Source of the DNA: Hofstenia miamia
Lineage: Eukaryota > Xenacoelomorpha > Acoela
Direction of reading: 5' to 3'
Assembly (NCBI GenBank): GCA_004352715.1
Contig: SCFE01000068.1
Location: 1,199,184-1,263,183 of the forward strand
DNA: 64,000 nt
Shown: in pieces, positions 23,228-34,724 of the stretch
Layout of the letters: every line of letters starts with the position of its first letter
Position numbering within the stretch: position 1 is the stretch's first letter
Made by a program: the position numbers and the translations under genes
The notes under the pieces: generated by a model
The model's input: the letters and a program-made list of their open reading frames with translations, nothing else
Database searches by the model: none
What the model was told of the DNA's origin: nothing

Positions 23228-24938
23228 GTTTGTGCACAGCCTACATATTGCGGATAGATCAGATAATAGGCTTTAGTATGTTATCTGACTTTCATTAAAA
23301 CAGACCCTCTAATCCAAAGTACATGTCACTATTTTTTCTGTAACATTTATCACGATGACAAAATAATTTTTTTCATGTTGTTTGTCTTTGCTAACTTACA
23401 TCATTGTAAATTGCTGTGAGTCTATGAAAAAATATAGTTTAATTTCTGGATTGACGTGGCATAAGAACTGTTCAGGCCTCAAAATATTGCTGCAAATTAG
23501 ATAGATTAGTTAAGAATGTAACATTTTTACATATAAAATTGATAAATTATTAAATAGCATAGCACCGCAAAGAAGACCTACAAAGAATCAATACTTAATA
23601 CTTTCAAAATATTTTGATGTCTACACAATATTTGATAAAAGATAAATTGTAACATTCGTCACGAAAATGTTGCAAAATATAACAATTTTGGTAAATTTAA
23701 TTCAATCATAAAAATTGATTATCCGCTTCTAAAACGTCGTTTTGCATAAATTGTATTTTGATGCATTCGACTTTTGCAACATTTGCTCGTTTCATTTGTT
23801 ACATAAATGAGAATTTTCATTAATGCCAAAAGGTTTGTGCTTTCAACTAGAAGTGTAAAACAATGATGATATCCTTTAATTGCTACCCTGACGCATTGCT
23901 CATAAAAAAAGGAAAAAATTGCCATTCCAGTCATTCTACAAGATTGAAAGTATAAGATATTTCCGAGAACTTTATTGTTATCGATTTTCAAATGTAAATT
24001 CGTACATTTAACTGAAAATGGCATTAAATGTGTACAAGGGTGCCATTGCAATAAATCTTTTCTATTTTCTACGACTCTTTGTTTATAGAATAGAATATAA
24101 AATATCTATATATAGAGTATCACTTAAGAGCAAAGATCTAACCTTTACCACTTTGTTTTTTGAGAATTGCACGAATTTATATCAGTCATAAACATTGATT
24201 ATTTGTTCTTTAAAAGTCAATTTATATTCATTTTGAACTTTTTTATGTTTTAGGTAGTTCTCTTCAGATTTGGAAAATTGGAAGATTTTAGCTCTAAGTA
24301 TTATCCCATTTATTCACACACATAAACATATAGGAATAACGAATGATTAAAACTTTCATTCCCTAAGCACATTAAATCTATACTTTTTGTGTGCATAGTA
24401 GAAGAATTACACGCTGAAGCAATATTTAAATATGAGCACTTAAATTACAAGAGCGTCATGTTTTCCAATTTCCATCTACAGTAATTTAAAAATTATGAGG
24501 TACATTATGTTTACTAAAAAGGGATTTCCTTCTCCTCAAAATATGACCAAATCAATATTACCAAAATATGTCTCCACTATATCACATTATAAAACTCTTT
24601 CTATTCACAAACAGTTTTCATCAAAGATTTGATGGTGTAGCTAGAAACAAAAATAAAAGGAAAAGTCTTTTCCAAACATATGGGAACGGAACAACGAAAT
24701 CTAACAAATTGTGAAATTAATAGAATGAAATACTACAACAGCCATATGATTATAGGAAATCAAAAATACGTATTATTCTTAGCTTATGTCTATGTACAGG
24801 ATGTTCTGAAAGTCTTTGTTCTTCTACATTTAACTAAGAACTATCAAATAGCATTAAATGCTATTAACAACATTAACATATTATAATTTATTAATATTTA
24901 ATAAAGTAAAATAATAAGTATAGCTGTAAAATACAAAC
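23228..24938. other. intergenic, nothing firmly recognised
   Basis: AT-rich. Minus-strand 23719-24051 is open for 110 codons but has no recognised motif and no splice context, so I do not call it a gene. Confidence 0.35.
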
Positions 24939-25162
24939 ATTCCCGATTTGAATAATTCTCCTCCCGTTTCCAAATCCAGGCAGAGGAAATCTTTCATTGC
25001 TTTTCTCAGGAATAAGCATCAGGCTCTTCCAAGGAAAAGTATGAGATAATCGTACTACAGTCTTTGGTATATTTTGAAAGTTTTTTATCAATTCAATTTC
25101 AACTTTTTCTCGAAGACATTTCATGCTTGGAAATATCTGCCTTGAAGGGTCACAAACATTGT
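24939..25162 (-). CDS. possible exon of an unrecognised minus-strand gene
   Basis: After an acceptor-like 'tcattttccag' one frame stays open for 74 codons to a possible GT donor (gtttgt). It includes 'MKCLREKVEIELIKNFQNIP' and 'PEKSNERFPLPGFGNGRRI'. Composition is more protein-like than the neighbourhood. No family was recognised. It could be a pseudogene exon. Confidence 0.3.
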
Positions 25163-25489
25163 CTGGAAAATGAGAACAAACTAAAAGTCACATACGGTAA
25201 GGTCCGGTCTTTTGGGTGTCATTCTATTGCATCTTGTTTACCGTACCATCTTCATGGGAGTGACTCGTCCAAGATTACCTTTTAAGAATGAAGGGACTTG
25301 CAGCTGTTGCTAAAAGTGGAATCAGTTTTGGTCAATATAATAAAATGAAATTTGATATTCATAAATTAATTGTAGATAGCTAAAACCTTTCTGAAAAATA
25401 TCCTGTATATAATTTTCTCAAACGAGTTCATTTGTAGAGATAATAATTTGAGAAGTAGTTTTCAATTATCCAAACCTTCCTAACTATTG

Positions 25490-25640
25490 ACAAGAGCGAC
25501 TCTTATGTATGCAACAACTAAATAATCTTTAGATACAGAGAGACTCTTGAGTTTATCTGTAGCATCTATGATTATGCCAGTCAATGCTTCTGAAAATTCT
25601 TGACAGTATGATCCAATCCGTTAACAACAGAGCTGAAAGA
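25490..25640 (-). CDS. possible C-terminal exon, unrecognised
   Basis: The minus-strand frame 'SYCQEFSEALTGIIIDATDK' continues with 'LKSLSVSKDYLVVAYIRVAL' and ends at TAG (25490-25492). The acceptor 'ttctttcag' lies upstream near 25635, but it leads into a different frame, so one base is off: a sequencing error or a dead gene. Function unknown. Confidence 0.3.
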
Positions 25641-26739
25641 ATAGGCAGTGAGATAAACACTTCAACTAAAATCCAGGAATGTTACTATTATCGAATTCGG
25701 CAACGGCTGGAAATATGCTACTAGCGGACACACAATGAAACTACATGTTTCATATTGTAGAACTCAAAAAGCAAGAATCAGTTCACTCGAAACATGATCA
25801 ATATTTTAAATTAAAATTGTAAATGCAAATCCCGCAGATTTTAAATATATATTATTATTGTAAATAATAATATTCCTTTATATAGGATAGATATCTTATC
25901 TATTTTAAGCTGAAGCAAAATTATATAAACAGCAAATCTATCATCATTAACCACTAACAGCGGATATTTCGTGCACCAATTTGACATTCATGCTATCATG
26001 AATTTGTTAGCTCACCTATTATTCAACCATGTTATTTCGTGGAACAAGAACGTCTATGCATTTATCTGGTATTGTACAAATATAAATCTATATTTATAAA
26101 ACATCATTTATTTTGAAGCTAGTTGACATTGTCATAATAAATTCGTTTAGCACAATCTTTACTAAAAATGTGTTTGGAACTGCATGGCGTTATTTGATAA
26201 CAAGCATAATTTAAGATAGTATTATTTAAATATAATTTTACATTGTTTTTGTATAAAACTAAATGAAAAATGTGCAAATTGCTTATTAATTTAAAATATA
26301 CAAGTTCAGCCTGGCCCACTTAATTGTTATATTTGAAAATTCAAATTTCATATGGGGGTACTAAAGGTTGTAAACTCGATTTTTGCATAATTTTTACATC
26401 TATATAGATTTGATTAAATGCTGAATCATCATACACTTCATTCGCGTTATGATTAAAATTTTAAAATTCTTTATGATGTGCTAATTCAGATACACTGCTA
26501 TTTGGTATCTTCAAATTTCTATAGAAATATGCTAATTTATCTAATGCAGCATATTTTATATAAAGACACATCAATTTCTGAATATATATTTTACAAACAC
26601 ATTGTAGTTTAACAAGTATATTACAATAGCAAATGCTTAATCAAGTTTTCCCAGGTTCATTTGAAATGAAAGGTCCGCCCTGGTTTGTTCTGATCTGTCT
26701 CATGTTTTGTTCTTGTCATCGCTACCACTACCAGTCACA

Positions 26740-26822
26740 CGAATGCGGAATCGCGATCGTATTGGGACAATTCTTTCAGGACTCTCTTGACCATACCACT
26801 ATCATTGGGAGTAACTAGAAAA
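26740..26822 (-). CDS. possible short exon or relic, unrecognised
   Basis: A GC-rich island. After 'gttttctag' on the minus strand one frame reads 'GMVKRVLKELSQYDRDSAFV' then a stop. The same bases also give a plus-strand frame of 61 codons (26633-26818). It may belong with the fragments at 24.9-25.6 kb. Function unknown. Confidence 0.2.
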
Positions 26823-27079
26823 CTTATATCGTCTGAAATCTGGAGAGAGAAGAAGATATTAACACAAACTATTAATTTTGTTTTATTATTTCTTATTTAC
26901 AAAAGAAGCACCCATTTGCAGTTGTGGCATTATTTCTGTAACATTTAGTAATTAGAATTTCAAATTATCAAAATATAAAAAAGAAGATCTAAAGATAGGA
27001 ATATTTTGTCATGAAGACGTTAGTTTAAAATTACAACTTCTGAATTAAAAAATTTCATTTTATTTTTTTCAAAGTATAA

Positions 27080-28257
27080 TATTGCAATTTGTATTGCGCT
27101 TAATAAACCACAATGGTTGGTTGAATACAGCAGGGTGTTATCGCCATATTGGACACATTTTATGTTTTCATTAAAATTGATGTCATTAACATAAAGATTG
27201 AATATTTATCGCCCTAGAACTGAGCCTTGAGGTATTCATTTATTAATTAGTAGTTTATTAGAGATTTCATTGTTTACTTTTACATATTGTTGTTTATTAG
27301 TTAAATATGGGATTAATAACTTAGTTGCATATTCATTAAAGTTGTATATATGTTTTTTAAATTTATTTTTAAATTAGTATTTCATGATCTATTGATTTAA
27401 ATGTTTTAGATAGATCTAATGATAAGATGTAAATACTATCTCCATTATCTATATGATTCTTCCAATCGTCTAAAACAAATATTAAGGCATTATTCGTAGA
27501 CATATTCTTTCTAAATCCAAATAGTAAAGATCTTATTATTTGTCACCTTTTTTATAAATAGATATTATTTCTGCAATTTTCAATTCCTCTGGAAAAACAC
27601 CTTCATTAATGCATTGATTTAATGTATCACATAGTGGTCTACTTATGATTAGCATTGCTTCTTTTATAAACCATGTTGGTGTTTTGCTTGGTCCCTGAGA
27701 CTTGTTAACTTTTATATGTCTTGATGTTTCTTTAAATTGATGAGTGTTACAAATGTAAAATAGATTTTTTTCTTGTCTCTTAAATTCTTATGAATTATCA
27801 TTTGTTCTTGATTATGAATATTTCTTTGTTCACAATCATTAAAATTTCCTAATTTTATAAATGATTCATTTAGTATGGTTGCTATTAATTTTCTGTTTTT
27901 AATAATTTAATCATTTTTGTTTTTTATAGTTCTAACTTCCAACAATTTTTTGTGGAAAAAACTAGAAATGAATTTACATTTTTGTGAATTATGTTTGTTT
28001 TCAAAAGACTGTTTCAAAAATATATTTAAATCTTGTTTACATTTATTAGCTATTCGGTTTCTTATGTTCTTATATTCCATAAAGTTTGCTATATTCTTAT
28101 CCTTACAGTATTTTATATACGCAGTATGTTTCATTTTGATTAATAGCTTAGTTTCATTTGTTATCCATAGCTTCCATTTCGGTAATTTCTTATCAGATTT
28201 CGTTTGCTTTATCTTTATAAGTGGGCACTCATAGGGTTTAATTTTTAGGAATGTCAT
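27080..28257 (-). pseudogene. LINE reverse transcriptase pseudogene
   Basis: Reading leftward: 'PKWKLWITNETKLLIKMKH' with 'NIANFMEYKNIRNRIANKCK' at 27907-28257, the stretch between endonuclease and RT. Then come degenerate RT blocks, then 'PQGSVLG' at about 27211-27233 and 'LYVNDINF', and finally 'QYGDNTLLYS', where the catalytic Y/F-A-D-D has become Y-G-D-N at about 27130-27150. Many stops. A CR1/Jockey-like family different from copies 1 and 2. Confidence 0.7.
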
Positions 28258-28284
28258 AGGTTAGCTGACACAGTCCCTTTACAG

Positions 28285-28620
28285 TAATACTATAGGTGAT
28301 TATAATAATATTCTAGTTGTATTTAACCAACTATTTTGGTTTATTAAGTGCACTACAAAGTGCTGTACTATACTTCACAAAAATGAAATTAAATTAAATG
28401 TTGACAAGACTACTATAGTATGGTGTTAAATAGTTCTAACAAGAATGAAAAATTAATGTTAAAAACAAAGGATAATATCATACAAGAAGAGACCAAAATT
28501 AAAAACAATGAGTGCACATTTGAAATTGAAGTCAAGATACAACGAATCAAGACACTATCGAAACTTTAAAGACTCACGCCTATTAATTGGCGAATTGTTC
28601 TAATAAAATCAATGCTCTCA
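28285..28620 (+). pseudogene. small LINE RT scrap
   Basis: 'CNTIGDYNNILVV' followed about 30 residues later by 'KLNVDKTTIVWC' resembles an eroded RT active site and the next K-x-N-x-x-K-T block. Short and degenerate. Confidence 0.4.
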
Positions 28621-28695
28621 TACAATTTCTTGAAAAAAATTATATTCTTTATATAGATTTATTGTTATTGGGTTAAATGCAGGTTCGCCGTATTG

Positions 28696-28711
28696 TGTTG
28701 TGTACACAACA
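28696..28711. repeat. perfect 16-bp palindrome tgttgtgtacacaaca
   Basis: Followed within 90 bp by three further partial copies of the half-site (tgtgttgtgtag, gtgtactcaaca, tgttgtgtgg). Possibly a transposon end cluster or a binding site; no function is inferred. Confidence 0.5.
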
Positions 28712-28719
28712 TACTACAG

Positions 28720-29160
28720 GGTGACATTTGTGTTGTGTAGAATTTGAAATTTTTTGTGTACTCAACACCATATGTTGTGTGGGACATAAAATTCAGCGTC
28801 ACAAAATTTACAATTTCGACTGTGATGCAAAAAAGCCAGTTTTTGTATAACACGTTTTTTATATTCAAATTTATCAACAAACTAGAACCGCTTTATGTAT
28901 GTCAATTAAATACTGAAGGCAAGATATAAACATTTGAACTTACAATATCCTTAGTAAAATATAAGTGATACAAAATACGTTCCTGAATTTCTTATCCAGT
29001 TACTTATATTATCTTAGGAATTTTAGGAATGAAGTCCAAATTTGAGCAAGAATAATTTGAATTTTTATTGCTCTTTGGCTTTAGTTATTGCATGTTGTTG
29101 TAAAATGTTTAATACATTGTCATTGTTGCAATTTTAGTAAGCATTTGATAAAATTTTCGT
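28720..29160. other. intergenic, nothing recognised
   Basis: AT-rich sequence left of the LINE that hosts the gag-pol insertion. Confidence 0.35.
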
Positions 29161-29164
29161 ACAG

Positions 29165-30160
29165 ATTACATTGTATTAGCTGAGAACAATAAAACACTTC
29201 CAGTACACCTCTTCTGAATGCCCATTCTCTGATCACTGTTTTACATCTATCAAATTTCAGAAGTCTCATTCAACCCCAAAAATTACCATGAAATGGATTA
29301 AAACTCGTGAAAAGTGTATTGAAAATATTAATAATTTAATATCATCCCTCTCATCAGAATATTGGTTTCCCGTCTATTCTGCATAAATATAAATTAAATG
29401 CTAAATAATTTCTCATGCATTTTTTAATTTTATCCCAACAGACTTTTCCCCGTAATGGTAAATACATAACCAAATCCACAGCAAACAATACTTCTTCTAA
29501 CAAACCCTGGATATCTGACACTTGCAAAGCATTGATTCACGAGAACAAAGAATATTAATATTTTATAAATTCTCGAACGAACAAGAACTTTGCTGCCTAT
29601 AAAAAGGTCAGAAACGCCACGAATATTGAATATCGTAGGGCATTCAATGAATTCATCAAAAATGAGTACGCGCTTCTTTCAACTGAAAAGTCAAAATAGA
29701 CGCTAATACAAGAAATCACACATTATAAGCGATCTAAATCAATCTCAATTGATGACATTAAAGATCAAAATGGAAAATTCAACGGCCGCCTAATTAAATA
29801 CAAAAACCTTTCACACAAAATCTTTGCACCTGAATTTTCTTTTCGATTCTCAACTACCTATGAAATTATTAAATCAATTCTTAAACTTAAGGTAAACAAA
29901 TCAAGCGGCCTCAAATATCCCTCTCATGGGCTTTTAAAATGACTGCAGATATAATTGCAAGTCCTTTAAATTTCATCTTTAATGAATCTATAAAATGAAA
30001 TCACTTCTCAGATTATCTAAAACTTGCTCACATTACTCCTATTTTTAAGAAAGACGATCCTTCAATTGCCACTAATTATCGTCCAATTTTAATTATTTCT
30101 CCAATAAACAAAATATTCCAAAGATCATTACATAATCAAATAATTGAACATTTTAATAAG
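29165..30160 (+). pseudogene. LINE (endonuclease end to RT start), left of the insertion
   Basis: Begins with 'CPFSDHCFTSIKF', the final Ser-Asp-His of the endonuclease. Then come 'NKPWISDTCKALIHENKEYY' and 'VRNATNIEYRRAFNEF'. RT begins with 'VNKSSGLKYPSHGLLK', then 'LKLAHITPIFKKDDPSIATN' and 'YRPILIISPINKIF'. Several frame breaks. The reading frame at 30160 continues exactly after the inserted element at 34925, which proves the nested insertion. Confidence 0.8.
30156..30160. repeat. target-site duplication ataag (left)
   Basis: The same five bases follow the element at 34925-34929. Removing the element and one copy restores the LINE frame reading 'HFNKYNILSNTQFG'. Confidence 0.75.
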
Positions 30161-30370
30161 TGATATGAACAATTATTAGTCTAATTGATTACGTTTACCG
30201 GTTTATCATAAGGTAAACCAACAAGTCTTGGATTATGGTAAACCGACGAGCACTTGATGTCGTATTTATAAATGCTTTGCACTGTGCATTAATTTTTATG
30301 ATGATTTATGATAATGTTGCTACGATTTTATTCAATAAAAGCTTAATGTTTGTAAGCCTTTTATACTTCA
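30161..30370 (+). repeat. left terminal repeat, first copy
   Basis: Begins tgatatgaacaattattag. It contains a TATA-like tttataaatg, a small hairpin (ggttta...taaacc), and attttattcaataaaagctt, which gives AATAAA on this strand and near-AATAAA on the other. It ends with ttatacttca. It pairs as an inverted repeat with 34715-34924. Confidence 0.85.
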
Positions 30371-30543
30371 ATTTTATTGAATAAAAATTTCAACTATGAA
30401 GTTCGAATTACCTGATTTTCCAGTGGCACCTACTCCACATCAGTGGCGGTGGTGGAAGCAAGTATTCATTGATACACTTGAGCATAACGAAATTACTCAG
30501 AACAATGCCAAGTTGGTTCTTTTGTGTTTGAAAGCTGGACCTT

Positions 30544-30553
30544 NNNNNNNNNN
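30544..30553. other. 10-N junction with duplicated flanks
   Basis: Sequence 30161-30543 (left repeat plus start of gag) begins again at 30554. The copies differ at a few bases and by a 7-bp deletion in the second, so they are alleles or element variants that were not merged. Confidence 0.9.
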
Positions 30554-30756
30554 TGATATGAACAATTATTAGGCTAATTGATTACGTTTACCGGTTTATC
30601 ATAAGGTAAACCGACAAGTCTTGGATTATGGTAAACCGACGAGTACTTGATGTCGCATGTATAAATGCTTTGCACTGTGCATTAATTTTTATGATGATAA
30701 TGTTGCTACGATTTTATTCAATAAAAGCTTAATGTTTGTAAGCCTTTTATACTTCA
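30554..30756 (+). repeat. left terminal repeat, second copy
   Basis: Same as 30161-30370 but lacks 7 bp (tttatga) in the middle. It leads directly into the gag ORF, so this is the copy physically joined to the coding region. Confidence 0.8.
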
Positions 30757-30781
30757 ATTTTATTGAATAAAAATTTCAACT

Positions 30782-31621
30782 ATGAAGTTCGAATTACCTG
30801 ATTTTCCAGTGGCACCTACTCCACATCAGTGGCGGTGGTGGAAGCAAGTATTCATTGATACACTTGAGCTTAACGAAATTACTCAGAACAATGCCAAGTT
30901 GGTTCTTTTGCGTTTGAAAGCTGGACCTTCTTATCATGCTCTGCTTCTTACAGTAACTAATTTCGACGATGCTATTGTTACTTTGAGCAATCAGTTTGTA
31001 AAGCCTACTAGGGTCATGTTTGCACGGCATAAGCTATTACACAATGTGCAGAAACCTTCAGAAACGGTTAGCGAATTTGTTCAGAGACTTCGTGTTTTGG
31101 CTCTTGACTGTGAATGTAATGACGTCAATGCTGTTGAGCATTCACAACTTCTCATTCGCGATGCACTTGTTTCGGGCATACAATCAGATCACATACGGGC
31201 ACGTTTGTTGGAAGTATCAGATGATAAAGCTACTCTTGATCATTGTGTGTCATTGGCGTCTGCTATTGAACTTTCATTTGGGTATTCACGGTCATTTAGT
31301 AGTTCGTCTACAAATCCTTTAGATCCGTCAACTACGGAATTCTCGGCTGCAGCGGTTAAAGCAGACAATCCCTCAAGAGGTCAGTCCCAATCCAAATGCT
31401 TTTTTTGTGGTAAAGCCTATAATCCCAGAGCGCAATGTCCGGCACGTAACGATCGTGCAATAAATGTGGAAAAAATGGGCATTGGCAACGGTGTCGCGCA
31501 TTGCCGCTTCGGAGCCTCATCTGCAAGAAGAAATCGGAATGCTCTGTGCTACTGGAGCCAACGTTTTTCACTGCGGAAATGGTACTGTGCCTGTAACTTT
31601 GAATGGCCGCATCAAGGCTAG
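30782..31621 (+). pseudogene. gag of the inverted-repeat retroelement
   Basis: A 279-codon frame from ATG 30 bp after the terminal repeat. The N-terminal half ('WRWWKQVFIDTLELNEI', 'YHALLLTVTNFDDAIVTLSN', 'SETVSEFVQRLRVLALDCEC') resembles the helical retrotransposon gag/capsid domain. A knuckle-like 'KCFFCGKAYNPRAQC' follows at about residue 207, after which the frame shifts: the second knuckle continues one frame over at about 31464. The family pattern CFFCG...HPR..CPA is seen in some gypsy-like elements, here with Asn for His. Confidence 0.75.
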
Positions 31622-32105
31622 ATACTGGTTCGTCACATTCATTCCTATCCAAAGAGACAACCGCAAAGCTGGTCTGACTGTGCGGGATTGGCAAGAATCT
31701 ATTAAAATGGCTGACATTTCTCCATGCAACATCGTCGGCATTTGCAATGCGAAACTCACTCTTAGGTCATACTCATACGACGATCAGGTGTTTAAAGTGA
31801 CAAACGGATTGGTGTGTCAATGCATCTTGGGAAGAGATTTTCTGGAGAGGCATAAGTTGGATGAATTTGTCTTCAGCCGAAATAGTCCTAAATTACAAGT
31901 AACTTGCGCCAGTTTTTCGTGTCTATCTATTGAGCCACCAATATTATTTGAATTTGCAACGCCACCAAAACCTTTAGCTAGCCCTAGTCGACGTAAGCAT
32001 CCCGATGACGAATTTTTTATCAAACACGAAATCGCTAGATTTGCTCAAGCTGGGAATAGTCGAGCCATCAATTTCACCTTGGCGGGCACAAGTCCTGGTT
32101 GTTAA
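31464..32105 (+). pseudogene. gag/pol junction and protease-like region, frameshifted
   Basis: Continues gag in another frame. 'LCATGANVFHC' may be a damaged aspartic protease site (family D-T/S-G). 'CQCILGRDFLERHKL' matches the second protease landmark (I-L-G-x-D-F-L). It ends shortly before RT, where another frame change occurs at about 32070. Confidence 0.6.
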
Positions 32106-32484
32106 AGGCAAAAAGAAACAAATGGTAGTTGATTACAGTCAGACAATTAATCGCTACACACCAGTAGATGCCTACCCATTTACAAAGATGGACGTCCTTT
32201 TGGAAAAAGTGAGTTCTAATAGATTTTTTTCGAAAGTCGATATGAAATCAGCTTACCATCAAGTGCCGTTGAGAAAATCTGATCGCCCCTTTACCGCATT
32301 TGAAGCTGCAGGACGTTTATACCAATTCAAGTGTTTGCCATATGGGTTAACCAATGCTGTTGCAGCTTTTCAATGCGTCGTAGACAATTTCTTAGCCGAC
32401 AACAACCTTCAACACACACATGCATATTGGATGACGTCATTATTGGTGGTTGAGATCAAGAAGACAAGAAGAGCACGATTTTAA
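32005..32484 (+). pseudogene. reverse transcriptase of the inverted-repeat retroelement
   Basis: RT motifs of Ty3/gypsy type: 'GIVEPSISPWRAQVLVVKG', 'VDYSQTINRYTPVDAYPF', 'FFSKVDMKSAYHQVPL' with the first catalytic Asp, and 'FKCLPYGLTNAVAAFQ'. The Y-L-D-D catalytic block lies at about 32427-32440 but one base out of frame (tattggatgacgtc), so the copy is broken at the active site. Confidence 0.85.
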
Positions 32485-32914
32485 TCAACGTACATTTCTT
32501 GCTGCTGCAAAGAAATACAATTTGGAGATCAATCTAGAAAAGTCAGAATTTTCCGTTTCTAAAATTAAGTATATTGGTCATGTCATCACAGAAGGTAATT
32601 ATTCACCAGATCCCGATCGCATAAAGGCTTTAGTTGAGTTCCCTGTACCAAAAACAATACCACAGTTAAAAAGACTAGTTGGCTTGCTGGCCTACAACTC
32701 AAAATGGGTGAAGAATTATGCCATTAAATTTAGGCCCATTTTAGAAGCAGCACACAATAAAGAATTGCCGTTACCTAATGATGCATTACAAGCAATAAAT
32801 GTCATGACTAAAGAAATCTCCCAATCTGTGTTGGCTACACCAAATGATCAATTGGGACCACTTTGCGTTGAAACAGATGCATCTGGTGCCGCGATAGGCG
32901 CAACCTTGCAACAA
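32450..32914 (+). repeat. left copy of a duplicated RT/RNase H segment
   Basis: Encodes the RT thumb ('LEINLEKSEFSVSKIKYIGH') to the start of RNase H ('CVETDASGAAIGATLQQ'). It repeats nearly unchanged at 32916-33378 after the single N at 32915. Treated as an unmerged assembly duplicate. Confidence 0.85.
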
Positions 32915-32915
32915 N

Positions 32916-33378
32916 TTGAGATCAAGAAGACAAGAAGAGCACGATTTTAATCAACGTACATTTCTTGCTGCTGCAAAGAAATACAATTTGGAGATCAATC
33001 TAGAAAAGTCAGAATTTTCCGTTTCTAAAATTAATTATATTGGTCATGTCATCACAGAAGGTAATTATTCACCAGATCCCGATCGCATAAAGGCTTTAGT
33101 TGAGTTCCCTGTACTAAAAACAATACCAGTTAAAAAGACTAGTTGGCTCGCTGGCCTACAACTCGAAATGGGTGAAGAATTATGCCATTAAAATTAGGCC
33201 CATTTTAGAAGCAGCACACAATAAAGAATTGCCGTTACCCAATGTTGCATTGCAATCAATAAACGCCATGACTAAAGAAATTTCCCAATCTGTGTTGGCT
33301 ACACCAAATGATCAATTTGGACCACCTTGCGTTGAAACAGATGCATCTGGTGCGGCGATAGACACAACTTTGCAACAA
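32916..33378 (+). repeat. right copy of the duplicated RT/RNase H segment
   Basis: Same segment with about 15 base differences and a small indel near 33128 that shifts frame. This copy continues into the rest of RNase H. Confidence 0.85.
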
Positions 33379-33663
33379 AATGGTAGGCCACTCGCTTACT
33401 TTTCTAAAACATTATCAGTAACTGAACGTCGAATGTCCACTGTTGAGCGAGAAGCAATGGCTATTGTGGAATCATTTCGGAAATGGCGTTATTACCTCCT
33501 GACTTTTCCAGTAATCGTCAAGACGGACCAACAGGCGGTTAGTTATATTTTTTCTCATAAGTCGCGAATTAAAAACGATAAGCTGATCCACTGGAGTTCC
33601 ACTATGATTTGCAGTACTGTCCTGGCAAACAAAACATTATCGCTGATGCACTCTCAAGAATAG
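33330..33663 (+). pseudogene. RNase H domain
   Basis: 'CVETDASGAAID' gives the first Asp, 'RRMSTVEREAMAIVESFRKW' the Glu and 'VIVKTDQQAVSYIF' the next Asp, in family order. 'PLAYFSKTLSVTE' is the usual link between them. A frame change at about 33600 separates it from the integrase frame. Confidence 0.85.
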
Positions 33664-34724
33664 CGGCAACCGAATCTGGCATCAATCTTACCAAACTTCA
33701 TGATTCATTAGCACATGCAGGCGTCACGAGGTTTTGGGAGTATATCCGCCGCCATAATATTCCCGCGACATTGGAAGAAGTCCGCAACATTGTGAGCAGA
33801 TGTCGTTCATGTCAGTCAATAAAACTGCAGTTTTTTAAGCCGGGCAAATCTACATTAGTAAAAGCCACGCGTCCATTTGAAAGGCTTGCCATTGATTTTG
33901 TTGGACCCAAAATTCCCGCGAGAAATACTGGGAATCGATATTTGCTCACGATCATTGACGAATTCAGTCGATTTCCTTTTGCTTTTCCCACTAAAGACAT
34001 GGAAGCTACCACTGTTACCCGTTGTTTGTCACAAATTTTTGCATTGTTTGGAACTCCTTCATTTATCCATAGCGATCGTGGAAGTGCGTTTGCTTCTGAA
34101 CACTACAAGGAATTTCTGGTCTCCCGAGGAATTGCCAGTTCAAGGAAGTGTCCTTATAACCCGCGGTGTAACGGCCAAAATGAAAGATATAACGGTGTTA
34201 TTTGGAAAGGTATCTTAACAATAATACATTACCGCAATTTATCTCAATCTGACTGGGAGCAGATATTACCACAAGTACTAGCAGCTCTTCGTTCCTTAAT
34301 TTGCACAACTGGTGAGACACCGCGTAGCCATTTTTTTAAATTTCAACGAAAAGGTACGCAAGGATTTTCTCTCCCTTATTGGCTAACGTCTGGCAATGAA
34401 GCGTTGCTGAAACATCATGTTCGGTGCAAGAGCGATCCTATTGGTGATCCAGTTGAGATTCTCGATGTAATTTCACCACATTTTGCAAGGATTCGGACTG
34501 CAGGAGGCAGAATTGATACTATTTCAACCACCTCATTGGCTCCACTTTCGCCATCTGAAGCAGAAACTGCCCACGAATGCACAACAGTTGCAATACCGGA
34601 AGAATCGAATCCTCCTAACAAATCAAATCCTCCTAATGTGATTTCTGCTGAAGATTATGCCGAGTCGTCCAAGCCAGCAACAGTTGTCCAGGATTTTGCT
34701 GATGTAGACCAGAGTGAAGTATAA
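33609..34724 (+). CDS. integrase and C-terminal tail of the inverted-repeat retroelement
   Basis: A 371-codon open frame, the longest intact part. Order: a link to RNase H ('IIADALSR'), an H-H-C-C zinc module ('LHDSLAHAG' ... 'CRSCQSIK'), then the DDE core with 'ERLAIDFVGPKIP', 'FIHSDRGSAFASEHYKEF' and 'NPRCNGQNERYNGVIWKG'. The C-terminal part ('FARIRTAGGRIDTISTTSLA') ends like the GPY/F-type module of gypsy integrases. An acidic Pro/Ser tail follows. The stop TAA (34722-34724) lies inside the right terminal repeat, which thus encodes the last three residues. Confidence 0.88.
   Translation: MQYCPGKQNIIADALSRIAATESGINLTKLHDSLAHAGVTRFWEYIRRHNIPATLEEVRNIVSRCRSCQSIKLQFFKPGKSTLVKATRPFERLAIDFVGPKIPARNTGNRYLLTIIDEFSRFPFAFPTKDMEATTVTRCLSQIFALFGTPSFIHSDRGSAFASEHYKEFLVSRGIASSRKCPYNPRCNGQNERYNGVIWKGILTIIHYRNLSQSDWEQILPQVLAALRSLICTTGETPRSHFFKFQRKGTQGFSLPYWLTSGNEALLKHHVRCKSDPIGDPVEILDVISPHFARIRTAGGRIDTISTTSLAPLSPSEAETAHECTTVAIPEESNPPNKSNPPNVISAEDYAESSKPATVVQDFADVDQSEV

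Noticed and set aside
30161-30756. Two tandem left LTRs at the start of the gag-pol element
   Set aside because: The copies flank a 10-N run and include the start of gag twice, so this is an unmerged assembly overlap rather than a real tandem LTR.
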